Shown piece after piece: positions 7,899 through 13,495 of a stretch of 15,016 nucleotides of DNA. The first letter of the stretch is position 1; each line of letters begins with the position of its first letter. Below the pieces are notes generated by a model. The model was not told where the DNA came from. It worked only from the letters and a program-made list of their open reading frames with translations, and did not search any database. Position numbers and translations under genes: made by a program. This DNA comes from an uncultured Eubacteriales bacterium (GTDB lineage: Bacteria; Bacillota; Clostridia; Christensenellales; Borkfalkiaceae), in contig CAJMCT010000017.1 of NCBI GenBank assembly GCA_905211955.1, forward strand, positions 1 through 15,016, in the 5' to 3' direction.

Positions 7899-7918
7899 AA
7901 TGTAACTTTGTGTACATT
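7899..7918 (-). promoter_or_regulatory. Small inverted repeat in the prs leader
   Basis: On the minus strand AATGTA and TACATT form a 6-bp stem around an 8-nt loop. Three more pairs (CTA/TAG) are possible past a one-base bulge, and these would include the first bases of the ribosome binding site. It could be a 5' stabilising stem-loop, an operator (TGTA-N8-TACA) or chance. It does not look like a known PurR box. Confidence 0.25.
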
Positions 7919-7930
7919 TAGTACGCTTAT

Positions 7931-7959
7931 ATTCTATTCTAAAACTACGTTTTAGTCAA
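7931..7959 (-). promoter_or_regulatory. Predicted sigma-A promoter for prs
   Basis: On the minus strand TTGACT (7954-7959) and TAGAAT (7931-7936), each five of six from consensus, are spaced 17 bp apart. The -35 overlaps the last codons of tadA, whose stop TAA is at 7952-7954. The start of transcription is expected near 7924, giving a leader of about 40 nt. Confidence 0.75.
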
Positions 7960-8416
7960 GACTTTTTTGCTTTCTCTTGCCTTTAAAATAATTTTTTAAA
8001 ATTTGCGAGCATTCTTCTTCTAAAACTCCGCCCGTAAACAAGACGTTGTGGTTAAGCCCACTATCCGATAAAATGGGAAACTTGCTTTGTGCCGAACCGC
8101 TTTTTTTCTCGTAAGCACCAAACACAACTCTTTTTATCCTTGCGTTTGCTATCGCCCCCGCACACATAGGGCAAGGCTCTAACGTCACGTAAATAGTGCA
8201 GTCGTCTAACCGCCAACTCTTTAACTTTTTGCACGCCTTTTTAATAACGTTCATCTCCGCATGGCAAGTTGCGTCAAGTTTGCCTTCAACCGTGTTGAAA
8301 GCGCGCGCAACGACTTTGTCATCTTTAACAATTATTGCGCCTATGGGCACTTCGTCGATTTTTTCGGCTTTTAAGGCTTCTTTTATAGCCTTTTTCATAA
8401 AAATAGTATCTGTCAT
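7952..8416 (-). CDS. tadA: tRNA-specific adenosine deaminase TadA
   Basis: This 154-aa cytidine-deaminase-fold enzyme converts A34 to inosine in the anticodon of tRNA-Arg(ACG). Zinc is held by H52 of CHAEM and by C82 and C85 of PCPMC; E54 is the proton shuttle. The segments VPIGAIIV (23-30) and NTVEGKLDATCHAE match the family, with A49 and C51 where many homologues have P and A. The C-terminal GGVLEEECSQILKNYF followed by a basic tail is typical. Its ATG overlaps the stop of the M14 peptidase gene by 4 nt (ATGA), and no separate ribosome binding site is needed if translation is coupled. Guanine deaminase and related enzymes share the fold, but length and motifs favour TadA. Confidence 0.95.
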   Translation of the reverse strand: MTDTIFMKKAIKEALKAEKIDEVPIGAIIVKDDKVVARAFNTVEGKLDATCHAEMNVIKKACKKLKSWRLDDCTIYVTLEPCPMCAGAIANARIKRVVFGAYEKKSGSAQSKFPILSDSGLNHNVLFTGGVLEEECSQILKNYFKGKRKQKSLD

Positions 8417-9174
8417 AAACTTTCGGTTAAAATATTTATAACCCCTTTGTTTTTCTCGAAAATTTCTTCCGCCTTATCTATCCCTATCGGGTGGGAATAA
8501 TCGTCGCTTCCAACTTCTATGGTAAAGGACGGAATTTTAAGTTTTTCTATGCACCAATCTTTATATCCACCGGCACTGTTTAAGGTGCTTTTAATAGCGT
8601 ATCCTGTAGAGTTTGCTATTCTTTTTGCGATTTCATAGTCCCGCTCTTTATCTTTTTGGCTTTGAAAAAACTCGTAGTAAATTTCTTCGCCCTTAGAGTG
8701 ATAACTTAAAGTTATATGCGGTCTAATTTTTAGGGTAAAATCTCTAAGCGCTTTAGTTTCGCACTCGGAAAAAGGGTGCTTACCAATATAATTTTCACTG
8801 CCAATTTCCCTTTTATTATGTTCGCCAGACCCCCAACGCGCGTCAAAGTTTACGTTAAGGTCTACACCTAATGCGTTGGCTTTGTAAAGCGGATTTTTAG
8901 TTAGCGCAATCTTTATTCCGTCTATATTTACGGCAGGGATAAAGTAAACCTTTCCACGTTTCCCACTTATTTTAAACTCGTTTATTTGTTTTAGCGCAAG
9001 CATAGTCGTCACGTACTCTCTTGCATGAATAGAATATTGGCAAATTACCTTTGGGTATTCACTTTTACAAATAGAAAAGTACGGAATATTTTCCCCTAAA
9101 AAGGTTTTGCCAATAACCCCTTTTTCGCATTCAAAGTTTTTATAAAAGTCATTTAAAATTTGCAATACGTCCAT
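8413..9174 (-). CDS. M14-family zinc carboxypeptidase-like protein, cytoplasmic
   Basis: This 253-aa metallopeptidase has the M14 zinc set H50-x-x-E53 (SIHARE) and H159 (SYHSKGE), and the catalytic glutamate E220 in TIEVG. The substrate loop reads GVDLNVNF (103-110): the Asn of the usual N-R pair is kept, but the Arg that grips a C-terminal carboxylate is Val. That fits the branch that cuts gamma-D-glutamyl-diaminopimelate bonds in murein peptides better than digestive carboxypeptidases. There is no signal peptide, so an MpaA-like role in recycling murein peptides inside the cell is plausible. The exact substrate is inferred. The ATG at 9174 has AAAGGG only one base upstream, which is too close; a TTG three codons later would have better spacing. 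It overlaps tadA by 4 nt and lies 38 nt after rlmH. Confidence 0.85.
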   Translation of the reverse strand: MDVLQILNDFYKNFECEKGVIGKTFLGENIPYFSICKSEYPKVICQYSIHAREYVTTMLALKQINEFKISGKRGKVYFIPAVNIDGIKIALTKNPLYKANALGVDLNVNFDARWGSGEHNKREIGSENYIGKHPFSECETKALRDFTLKIRPHITLSYHSKGEEIYYEFFQSQKDKERDYEIAKRIANSTGYAIKSTLNSAGGYKDWCIEKLKIPSFTIEVGSDDYSHPIGIDKAEEIFEKNKGVINILTESL

Positions 9175-9178
9175 ACCC

Positions 9179-9200
9179 TTTATATATGTTCATATATAAA
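9179..9200. repeat. AT-only inverted repeat between rlmH and the M14 gene
   Basis: TTTATATATG (9179-9188) and CATATATAAA (9191-9200) are perfect 10-nt arms around two bases. The only G/C pair closes the tiny loop. On the minus strand the repeat ends in the AAAGGG ribosome binding site of the M14 gene and has no U-tract, so it is not a terminator. It could lower translation of the downstream gene. Confidence 0.35.
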
Positions 9201-9212
9201 AAATGGACACTT

Positions 9213-9686
9213 TTATTTGTGGTAAGGTGAATTTACGTTTATCGAAAACGCCCTATAAATTTGTTCACAAAGCATTACTCTAAACAAAGTATGCGGAAAG
9301 GTTGCATCTGAAAAAGACATAAGTTCGTTCGCCTTTTCTTTAACCCTATCGGAAAGCCCGTAAGAGCCACCTATAATAAAGGTTATAACACCGTTTCCAC
9401 CATCTACTAAGTTCTTTATTTTTTGGGCAAAAGACTTGCTAGATACTTTTTTGCCTTCAATCGCCATAGCGATAGAGTATCCTGTCATCTTCGCTAAAAT
9501 CTTGTCCCCTTCTTTTTCTTTAATAACGTCGATTAGCGCATCGTCTACTTTATTATAATTTTCTTCACCGATCTCTATAATCTTAAACTCGCAAAACTTA
9601 GAAAGACGCTTTGCATATTCGTTTACGCCGTCTAAAAAATATTTTTCTTTAATTTTTCCTACTGCTAAAAGGTTAATCTTAATCAT
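9213..9686 (-). CDS. rlmH: 23S rRNA (pseudouridine1915-N3)-methyltransferase RlmH
   Basis: This 157-aa SPOUT methyltransferase methylates pseudouridine 1915 in helix 69 of 23S rRNA, using S-adenosylmethionine, on assembled ribosomes. The N-terminus MIKINLLAVGKIKEKYF is typical. The SAM-binding knot contains FIIGGSYGL (103-111), and the C-terminal signature FPHTLFRVMLCEQIYRAF ends in SPYHK at the last residue, as in the family. The length is normal. Its ATG overlaps the CPBP protease stop by 4 nt (ATGA), which suggests translational coupling. Confidence 0.97.
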   Translation of the reverse strand: MIKINLLAVGKIKEKYFLDGVNEYAKRLSKFCEFKIIEIGEENYNKVDDALIDVIKEKEGDKILAKMTGYSIAMAIEGKKVSSKSFAQKIKNLVDGGNGVITFIIGGSYGLSDRVKEKANELMSFSDATFPHTLFRVMLCEQIYRAFSINVNSPYHK

Positions 9687-10552
9687 AAAAATAACCCACC
9701 CACAATCATGCCCACGCAGGCAAGCACGCCGATAATTCCAAACGGGAAGAAAAGCCCAAGCACTTCGCCCTTTTCGGCTTTTGCCTTTTTGATTTTTGGA
9801 AAAAGCAGTAAAACGGCTAAACTTATTAATACCATAACTATACCAAGCACGTAAATTAGCGGATTATCTAACGGAATACTTACCTTAAAGTAGTTAAATG
9901 TAATAACCGAAAAGTTATTGATAAAATGTGCCAAAATAGACGGTATTGCACTGCCCGATTTTACGGTAAGTAGTGCTAAAAGCAAGCCGTATATGAACTG
10001 ATAAATAAGTTGAGATGCCGAGCAATGATAAAGGGCGAAAAATAGCCCTGAAAATAGGCATGCTAAAAGCGTTCCCATACCTTTAAGGCCGTTTATAAAT
10101 ACACCCCTAAAAAATAGTTCTTCGGAAATTGCAGGAATCACCCCTAAAAGCACCGAAAATAAAATGTATTGAGAAACGTTGTTTAGTGGAACTACCGCCT
10201 GGTTTACGTTAAGCCCAATATCTACAAGCCAACCTGCAAAAAGTTCGTTAACCTTACCAAACCCAAAAAACATACCTACCGCAATGAGAACGGAAACAAC
10301 TATATATAATGGGTTAAAGCGCTTACAGTTTTCCGAGTTGCAAAAAGTTTCTCCACTATTTTTTCTATGAAGTAGCGAAACGGTAAATAGTGCTATTTCC
10401 GAAAAAAGCGAGCCTACCGCAAGAAAAACGACGCTTCCCCTTTCGCAAAAAGTAAGCAAAATAGCCTGTCCTATTAGGGTTAAGACAAGATAGAAAACGA
10501 TTACCGCCGAAAAGGTAAATCCGCTTTTTTGTGAGTTGGTTAAGTCTTTCAT
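9683..10552 (-). CDS. CPBP-family intramembrane metalloprotease
   Basis: This 289-aa, very hydrophobic protein has about eight membrane segments. It carries the three CPBP (Abi) motifs: E144-E145-x-x-x-R149, F172-x-x-x-H176 and H209-x-x-x-N213. These form the metal-dependent active site inside the membrane in Rce1-like proteases. Bacterial members act in bacteriocin immunity, surface display or unknown processing, and the substrate here is not known. The ribosome binding site AAGGAA (10557-10562) is good. A predicted promoter at 10604-10632 overlaps the stop of the upstream gene. It is the first gene of the CPBP-rlmH-M14-tadA operon. A housekeeping rather than immunity role is suggested by its place among core genes, but that is inference. 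Confidence 0.92.
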   Translation of the reverse strand: MKDLTNSQKSGFTFSAVIVFYLVLTLIGQAILLTFCERGSVVFLAVGSLFSEIALFTVSLLHRKNSGETFCNSENCKRFNPLYIVVSVLIAVGMFFGFGKVNELFAGWLVDIGLNVNQAVVPLNNVSQYILFSVLLGVIPAISEELFFRGVFINGLKGMGTLLACLFSGLFFALYHCSASQLIYQFIYGLLLALLTVKSGSAIPSILAHFINNFSVITFNYFKVSIPLDNPLIYVLGIVMVLISLAVLLLFPKIKKAKAEKGEVLGLFFPFGIIGVLACVGMIVGGLFL

Positions 10553-10574
10553 TTTATTCCTTAAAAATTAGCGC

Positions 10575-10598
10575 AAAAAAATCACGGCAGTGCCGTGA
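10575..10598 (-). terminator. Rho-independent terminator after the anchored membrane protein gene
   Basis: On the minus strand TCACGGC-ACT-GCCGTGA is followed by seven T (10575-10581), about 10 nt after the stop codon at 10607. It is the strongest minus-strand terminator in the window. The plus-strand side also has a T-rich run. The hairpin lies between the predicted CPBP promoter and the CPBP ribosome binding site, so it may also form at the 5' end of the CPBP mRNA. Confidence 0.85.
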
Positions 10599-10603
10599 CT
10601 TTT

Positions 10604-10632
10604 ATTTTACGCGTTGATTATTAGTTTATCAA
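10604..10632 (-). promoter_or_regulatory. Predicted sigma-A promoter for the CPBP-rlmH-M14-tadA operon
   Basis: On the minus strand TTGATA (10627-10632) and TAAAAT (10604-10609) have a 17-bp spacer. Both boxes match consensus at five of six positions. The promoter lies in the last codons of the upstream gene, and its -10 contains that gene's TAA stop. The start of transcription should fall near 10597, at the edge of the terminator hairpin. Confidence 0.65.
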
Positions 10633-11212
10633 TCTCTTGTAAGTCAGAGTCTACAAGCGTTTTATCCGAAATTCCCACGCTCAAAAGGGTTAATTTTGCC
10701 CTTAACTTAATAAGGTCATCTCTACTTAAAGAGTTTCCTTTGGTAGAGATTATAATTCTAAACGGGTTAAGTAAAGTATAACCGCAATCTTTATCTAAAA
10801 CGAATTCGCTTGCGCGATTTATTGCGCCTTCCACGTTGCCGTTATTTATCATTGCAATAACGCACTTGTTATAAAAATACTCTTTTGCTAAAAGTTCAGA
10901 TTCAAAATCGTCCTTTCTAATATCGAGATATCCCGCCATATCGTCTAAAACGATAGAAACGTATTTTTCGGTTTTTTCAGAGTCTTTTTCCGCATCGAGT
11001 TCGTAAACTAAGCGCGACAAATTGTCGTAATGCCCCGCCTTATCGTAGTGGCGTTGATAAAAATAAACGGTTGCATCATGGTTGCCAAGCGCTTTAGATG
11101 CGTTGCCTAAAATTCCGGGCGCAACGAAAAAGAACACTCCGAAGAAAACTATGAGCGTTAACAAAACCCCTAAAAGAGTAAAGCCAACAGTTTTGAGAAC
11201 GGTTTTTTTCAT
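10607..11212 (-). CDS. Single-pass membrane protein of unknown function
   Basis: I do not recognise a named family. This 201-aa protein starts MKKTVLKTVGFTLLGVLL. One membrane helix (about residues 8-34, ending FFFVAPGIL) is followed by a soluble domain of about 165 residues. That domain looks all-helical; the segment ALGNHDATVYFYQRHY is reminiscent of TPR-type repeats. The positive N-terminus suggests the domain faces outward. A longer reading frame from a TTG at 11239 exists. I chose the ATG at 11212 because GGGGG lies 4 nt upstream, the TTG has no ribosome binding site and it sits in a hairpin. It has its own promoter (11262-11290) and terminator, so it is probably monocistronic. It is divergent from the lipoprotein gene at 11368. 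Confidence 0.75.
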   Translation of the reverse strand: MKKTVLKTVGFTLLGVLLTLIVFFGVFFFVAPGILGNASKALGNHDATVYFYQRHYDKAGHYDNLSRLVYELDAEKDSEKTEKYVSIVLDDMAGYLDIRKDDFESELLAKEYFYNKCVIAMINNGNVEGAINRASEFVLDKDCGYTLLNPFRIIISTKGNSLSRDDLIKLRAKLTLLSVGISDKTLVDSDLQEIDKLIINA

Positions 11213-11226
11213 AAAGCCCCCGAAAG

Positions 11227-11245
11227 TCCCTTTTTTCAAAAGGGA
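11227..11245 (-). other. Leader stem-loop of the single-pass membrane protein gene
   Basis: On the minus strand TCCCTTTT-GAA-AAAAGGGA is a perfect 8-bp hairpin. It begins about 10 nt after the predicted start of transcription and ends 14 nt before the ATG. No U-tract follows, so it is unlikely to terminate. It may protect the 5' end of the mRNA or affect access to the G-rich ribosome binding site. Confidence 0.4.
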
Positions 11246-11261
11246 AATTTATCTACACCCT

Positions 11262-11290
11262 ATTTTAGCAAACATTTATTAAAAAATCAA
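11262..11290 (-). promoter_or_regulatory. Predicted sigma-A promoter for the single-pass membrane protein gene
   Basis: On the minus strand TTGATT (11285-11290) and TAAAAT (11262-11267) are 17 bp apart in the 155-nt divergent gap. The predicted start of transcription is near 11255, giving a leader of about 43 nt to the ATG at 11212. Confidence 0.6.
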
Positions 11291-11367
11291 TCTTTTAACG
11301 AGAATTTAGTCTTTTACACATACAATTTGTTTTTTTCTCATAAAATTTAAGCGAAGGAGAATTAAAA

Positions 11368-12045
11368 ATGAAGAAATTTATAGTTATATGCTCACTTATA
11401 TTAGCCCTTGCAACCACTATTCTTTTTATCCCCGCTTGTAAAACCCAAGTGGGTTTAATTGACAACGTTAGCCAGTTAAAACTAAACCTTTACGAAGGCG
11501 AAAGTAATTCCTATCATCTAAGAGCTTTTTACGGCTTTGACGAAAGCCCGATAGCTCGCGACGGCAAAGTGGGTAATAAAGTCTATAAATTAACATTTAA
11601 ACTTATCGGAAAGGAAACCGAAAGCGTAAAAAGAAGTTTAAGTTTTACCTATCGCGACAAAGAACACACCGCAGACTTTATGTTTAACCCCGTCAAAAAC
11701 TCAGTAATGACTACGGTTGAAATTGAAGATTTTTTCGAGAACGAATTTGAAGTAGAAATCATATCTTCTAACGAGCGAGAAAAAATCACTTTGTGTTCAA
11801 CCCTTCCTAAAAACACGCTATCATTTGAAAAAGCATTAGAGTTTTTAGAAAAAAACCAACCGTCGCTTATAAATTCTTTTAAAGACGAAAACGGGGTTTT
11901 CCAAGGCGAAATTCACCTTCGAGTTATAGTAAAAGACCAAAAGCCGTATTGGTACGTGGGGCTTTTGTCCACCGATAAAAACCTTAAAGCCTTATTGGTA
12001 GACGGCTTTACGGGTGATATTTTAGCAATAAGAGAAGTTTTATAG
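11368..12045 (+). CDS. Small lipoprotein with a PepSY-like C-terminal segment
   Basis: This is the only plus-strand gene. The 225-aa protein has a signal peptide beginning MKKFIVICSLILALATTILF and lipobox I21-P-A-C24, so it should be anchored outside the membrane by Cys24. The middle (about 30-140) is rich in beta-type alternation (KVYKLTFKLIG, HTADFMFN, FEVEIIS). The end, with HLRVIVKDQKPYWYVGLL and ALLVDGFTGDILAI, resembles the PepSY pattern in which a strand is followed by D-x-x-T-G-x-I/V. PepSY-like domains are often linked to inhibition of secreted peptidases, but I cannot assign this role here. The start has an excellent GAAGGAGA site 7 nt upstream. No clear -35/-10 pair was found before it. 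It is divergent from the 10607-11212 gene and ends at a bidirectional terminator. Confidence 0.75.
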   Translation: MKKFIVICSLILALATTILFIPACKTQVGLIDNVSQLKLNLYEGESNSYHLRAFYGFDESPIARDGKVGNKVYKLTFKLIGKETESVKRSLSFTYRDKEHTADFMFNPVKNSVMTTVEIEDFFENEFEVEIISSNEREKITLCSTLPKNTLSFEKALEFLEKNQPSLINSFKDENGVFQGEIHLRVIVKDQKPYWYVGLLSTDKNLKALLVDGFTGDILAIREVL

Positions 12046-12059
12046 TAAATTTAGTAATG

Positions 12060-12090
12060 AAAAAACCGCTTGAAATTTAAGCGGTTTTTT
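12060..12090. terminator. Bidirectional rho-independent terminator
   Basis: AAAAAACCGCTT (12060-12071) and AAGCGGTTTTTT (12079-12090) form a perfect 12-bp stem with a 7-nt loop. It sits 14 nt after the plus-strand lipoprotein stop and 15 nt after the minus-strand dehydrogenase stop. T-runs flank the core in both directions, so it can end both converging transcripts. Confidence 0.92.
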
Positions 12091-12105
12091 ATTTTTATAT
12101 TTTTA

Positions 12106-13479
12106 TTAGTTGTCAATTCCCAATATTTTTCTTGCGACGTATACCCCGCTTGCCGATGCGTGAGAGAGCGAGTGTGTCACACCACTGCAATCGCCGATAA
12201 CGTAAAGACCTTTATGACAAGTCATTAAGTTGTTATCAATATGAACGGTCATATTATAGAACTTAACTTCTACACCGTATAAAAGAGTTTCGTCGTTAGC
12301 AGTACCAGGTGCAATCTTATCAAGCGCGTAAATCATTTCTACGATACCGTCTAGAATACGTTTAGGAATAACTAGCGATAAGTCGCCAGGCGTTGCGGAT
12401 AAAGTGGGTATAACGAAGTTTTCGGCAATTCTACTTACCGTACTTCTTTGTCCCCTAATAAGGTCGCCAAAACGTTGCACCATTACACCGCCACCGAGCA
12501 TGTTTGAAAGTTTAACAATGTTTTCAGCATAAGCGTTGCTATCGTTAAACGGCTCTGAAAAATGCTTTGAAACCAAAAGCGCAAAGTTGGTGTTTTGAGT
12601 ATGCTTTTCGGGATCTTCGTAGCTGTGTCCGTTAACGGTCACTATTCCGTTAGTGTTTTCGGTGACGACTGCACCGTATGGGTTCATACAGAACGTTCTA
12701 ACCAAGTCTTCGTATTTATCCGTTCTATAAACTATCTTGCTTTCGTAAAGTTCGTCGGTAAGGTGCGAGAAAATGGGTGCGGGAAGTTCTACCCTAACAC
12801 CTATATCCACACGGTTAGAGTGCGTTTTAATGCCAAGGTCTTTGCAAACCCCTTCCATCCACTTGCTACCGCTTCTGCCAACCGAGATTATGCAGTCTTT
12901 GGTGTCTACTACTTTGTCTTTAGAATAAATCTTAAAACCTTCTTCGCACTTTTCCACCTTATCTACGGGGCTGTTAAAGAAAAAGTCTACCTTTTCTTTT
13001 AAGATATCGAATATGTTTTTCATAACGATAAAGTTCTTGTCCGTTCCCAAGTGTCTTACTTGCGCATCTAAAAGGTGAAGTTTATTTTGCAAGCAAAGTT
13101 TTTTGATGTGCGTGTTTGCGGTAGAATAAAGTTTAGTACCTTCTCCACCGTTTTCAAGGTTGATTTCATCAACGTATTTCATAAGGTCGATAGCAGTTTC
13201 CTTGCCGATAAATTCGTGCAAGTTGCCACCGAACTGATTGGTTATATTATACTTTCCGTCAGAGAAAGCACCGGCACCGCCAAACCCGTTCATGATTGCA
13301 CAAGTGGGACAATGTATACAGGACTTAACTTTTTTACCGTCTATGGGGCATTTTCTCTTTTCAATGGGGTTTCCCGTTTCAAAAATGGCTATCTTTTTGC
13401 CATCGCCCTTTTTAATAAGTTCATAGGCAGCAAAAATTCCGCCGGGGCCTGCACCTATAATAACAACGTCGTAATTCAT
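12106..13479 (-). CDS. COG2509-type FAD-dependent dehydrogenase
   Basis: This 457-aa flavoprotein starts with a Rossmann dinucleotide loop, VVIIGAGPGGIFAAYEL, with GAGPGG at 9-14. A conserved block with C44, C54, C57 and C60 (CIHCPTC) precedes GFGGAGAFSDGKYN (65-78). The C-terminal FAD motif is LYVIGDCSGVTHSLSHASASG near 425-445. This combination is typical of the widespread but poorly characterised COG2509 family of FAD-dependent dehydrogenases. The C-x2-C-x2-C group could hold an iron-sulfur cluster or act in redox, though neither is shown. The substrate is unknown. The ribosome binding site AAGGAAG (13484-13490) is strong. It lies 16 nt after glnS and was probably cotranscribed with it. 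Confidence is high for the family and low for function. Confidence 0.9.
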   Translation of the reverse strand: MNYDVVIIGAGPGGIFAAYELIKKGDGKKIAIFETGNPIEKRKCPIDGKKVKSCIHCPTCAIMNGFGGAGAFSDGKYNITNQFGGNLHEFIGKETAIDLMKYVDEINLENGGEGTKLYSTANTHIKKLCLQNKLHLLDAQVRHLGTDKNFIVMKNIFDILKEKVDFFFNSPVDKVEKCEEGFKIYSKDKVVDTKDCIISVGRSGSKWMEGVCKDLGIKTHSNRVDIGVRVELPAPIFSHLTDELYESKIVYRTDKYEDLVRTFCMNPYGAVVTENTNGIVTVNGHSYEDPEKHTQNTNFALLVSKHFSEPFNDSNAYAENIVKLSNMLGGGVMVQRFGDLIRGQRSTVSRIAENFVIPTLSATPGDLSLVIPKRILDGIVEMIYALDKIAPGTANDETLLYGVEVKFYNMTVHIDNNLMTCHKGLYVIGDCSGVTHSLSHASASGVYVARKILGIDN

Positions 13480-13495
13480 AATTCTTCCTTCGTTT

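Noticed and set aside
11313..11346. TTTACA and TAAAAT as a promoter for the plus-strand lipoprotein gene
   Set aside because: The spacing is about 24 bp, too long for a sigma-A promoter; TACAAT nearby lacks a -35. The real promoter is not identified.
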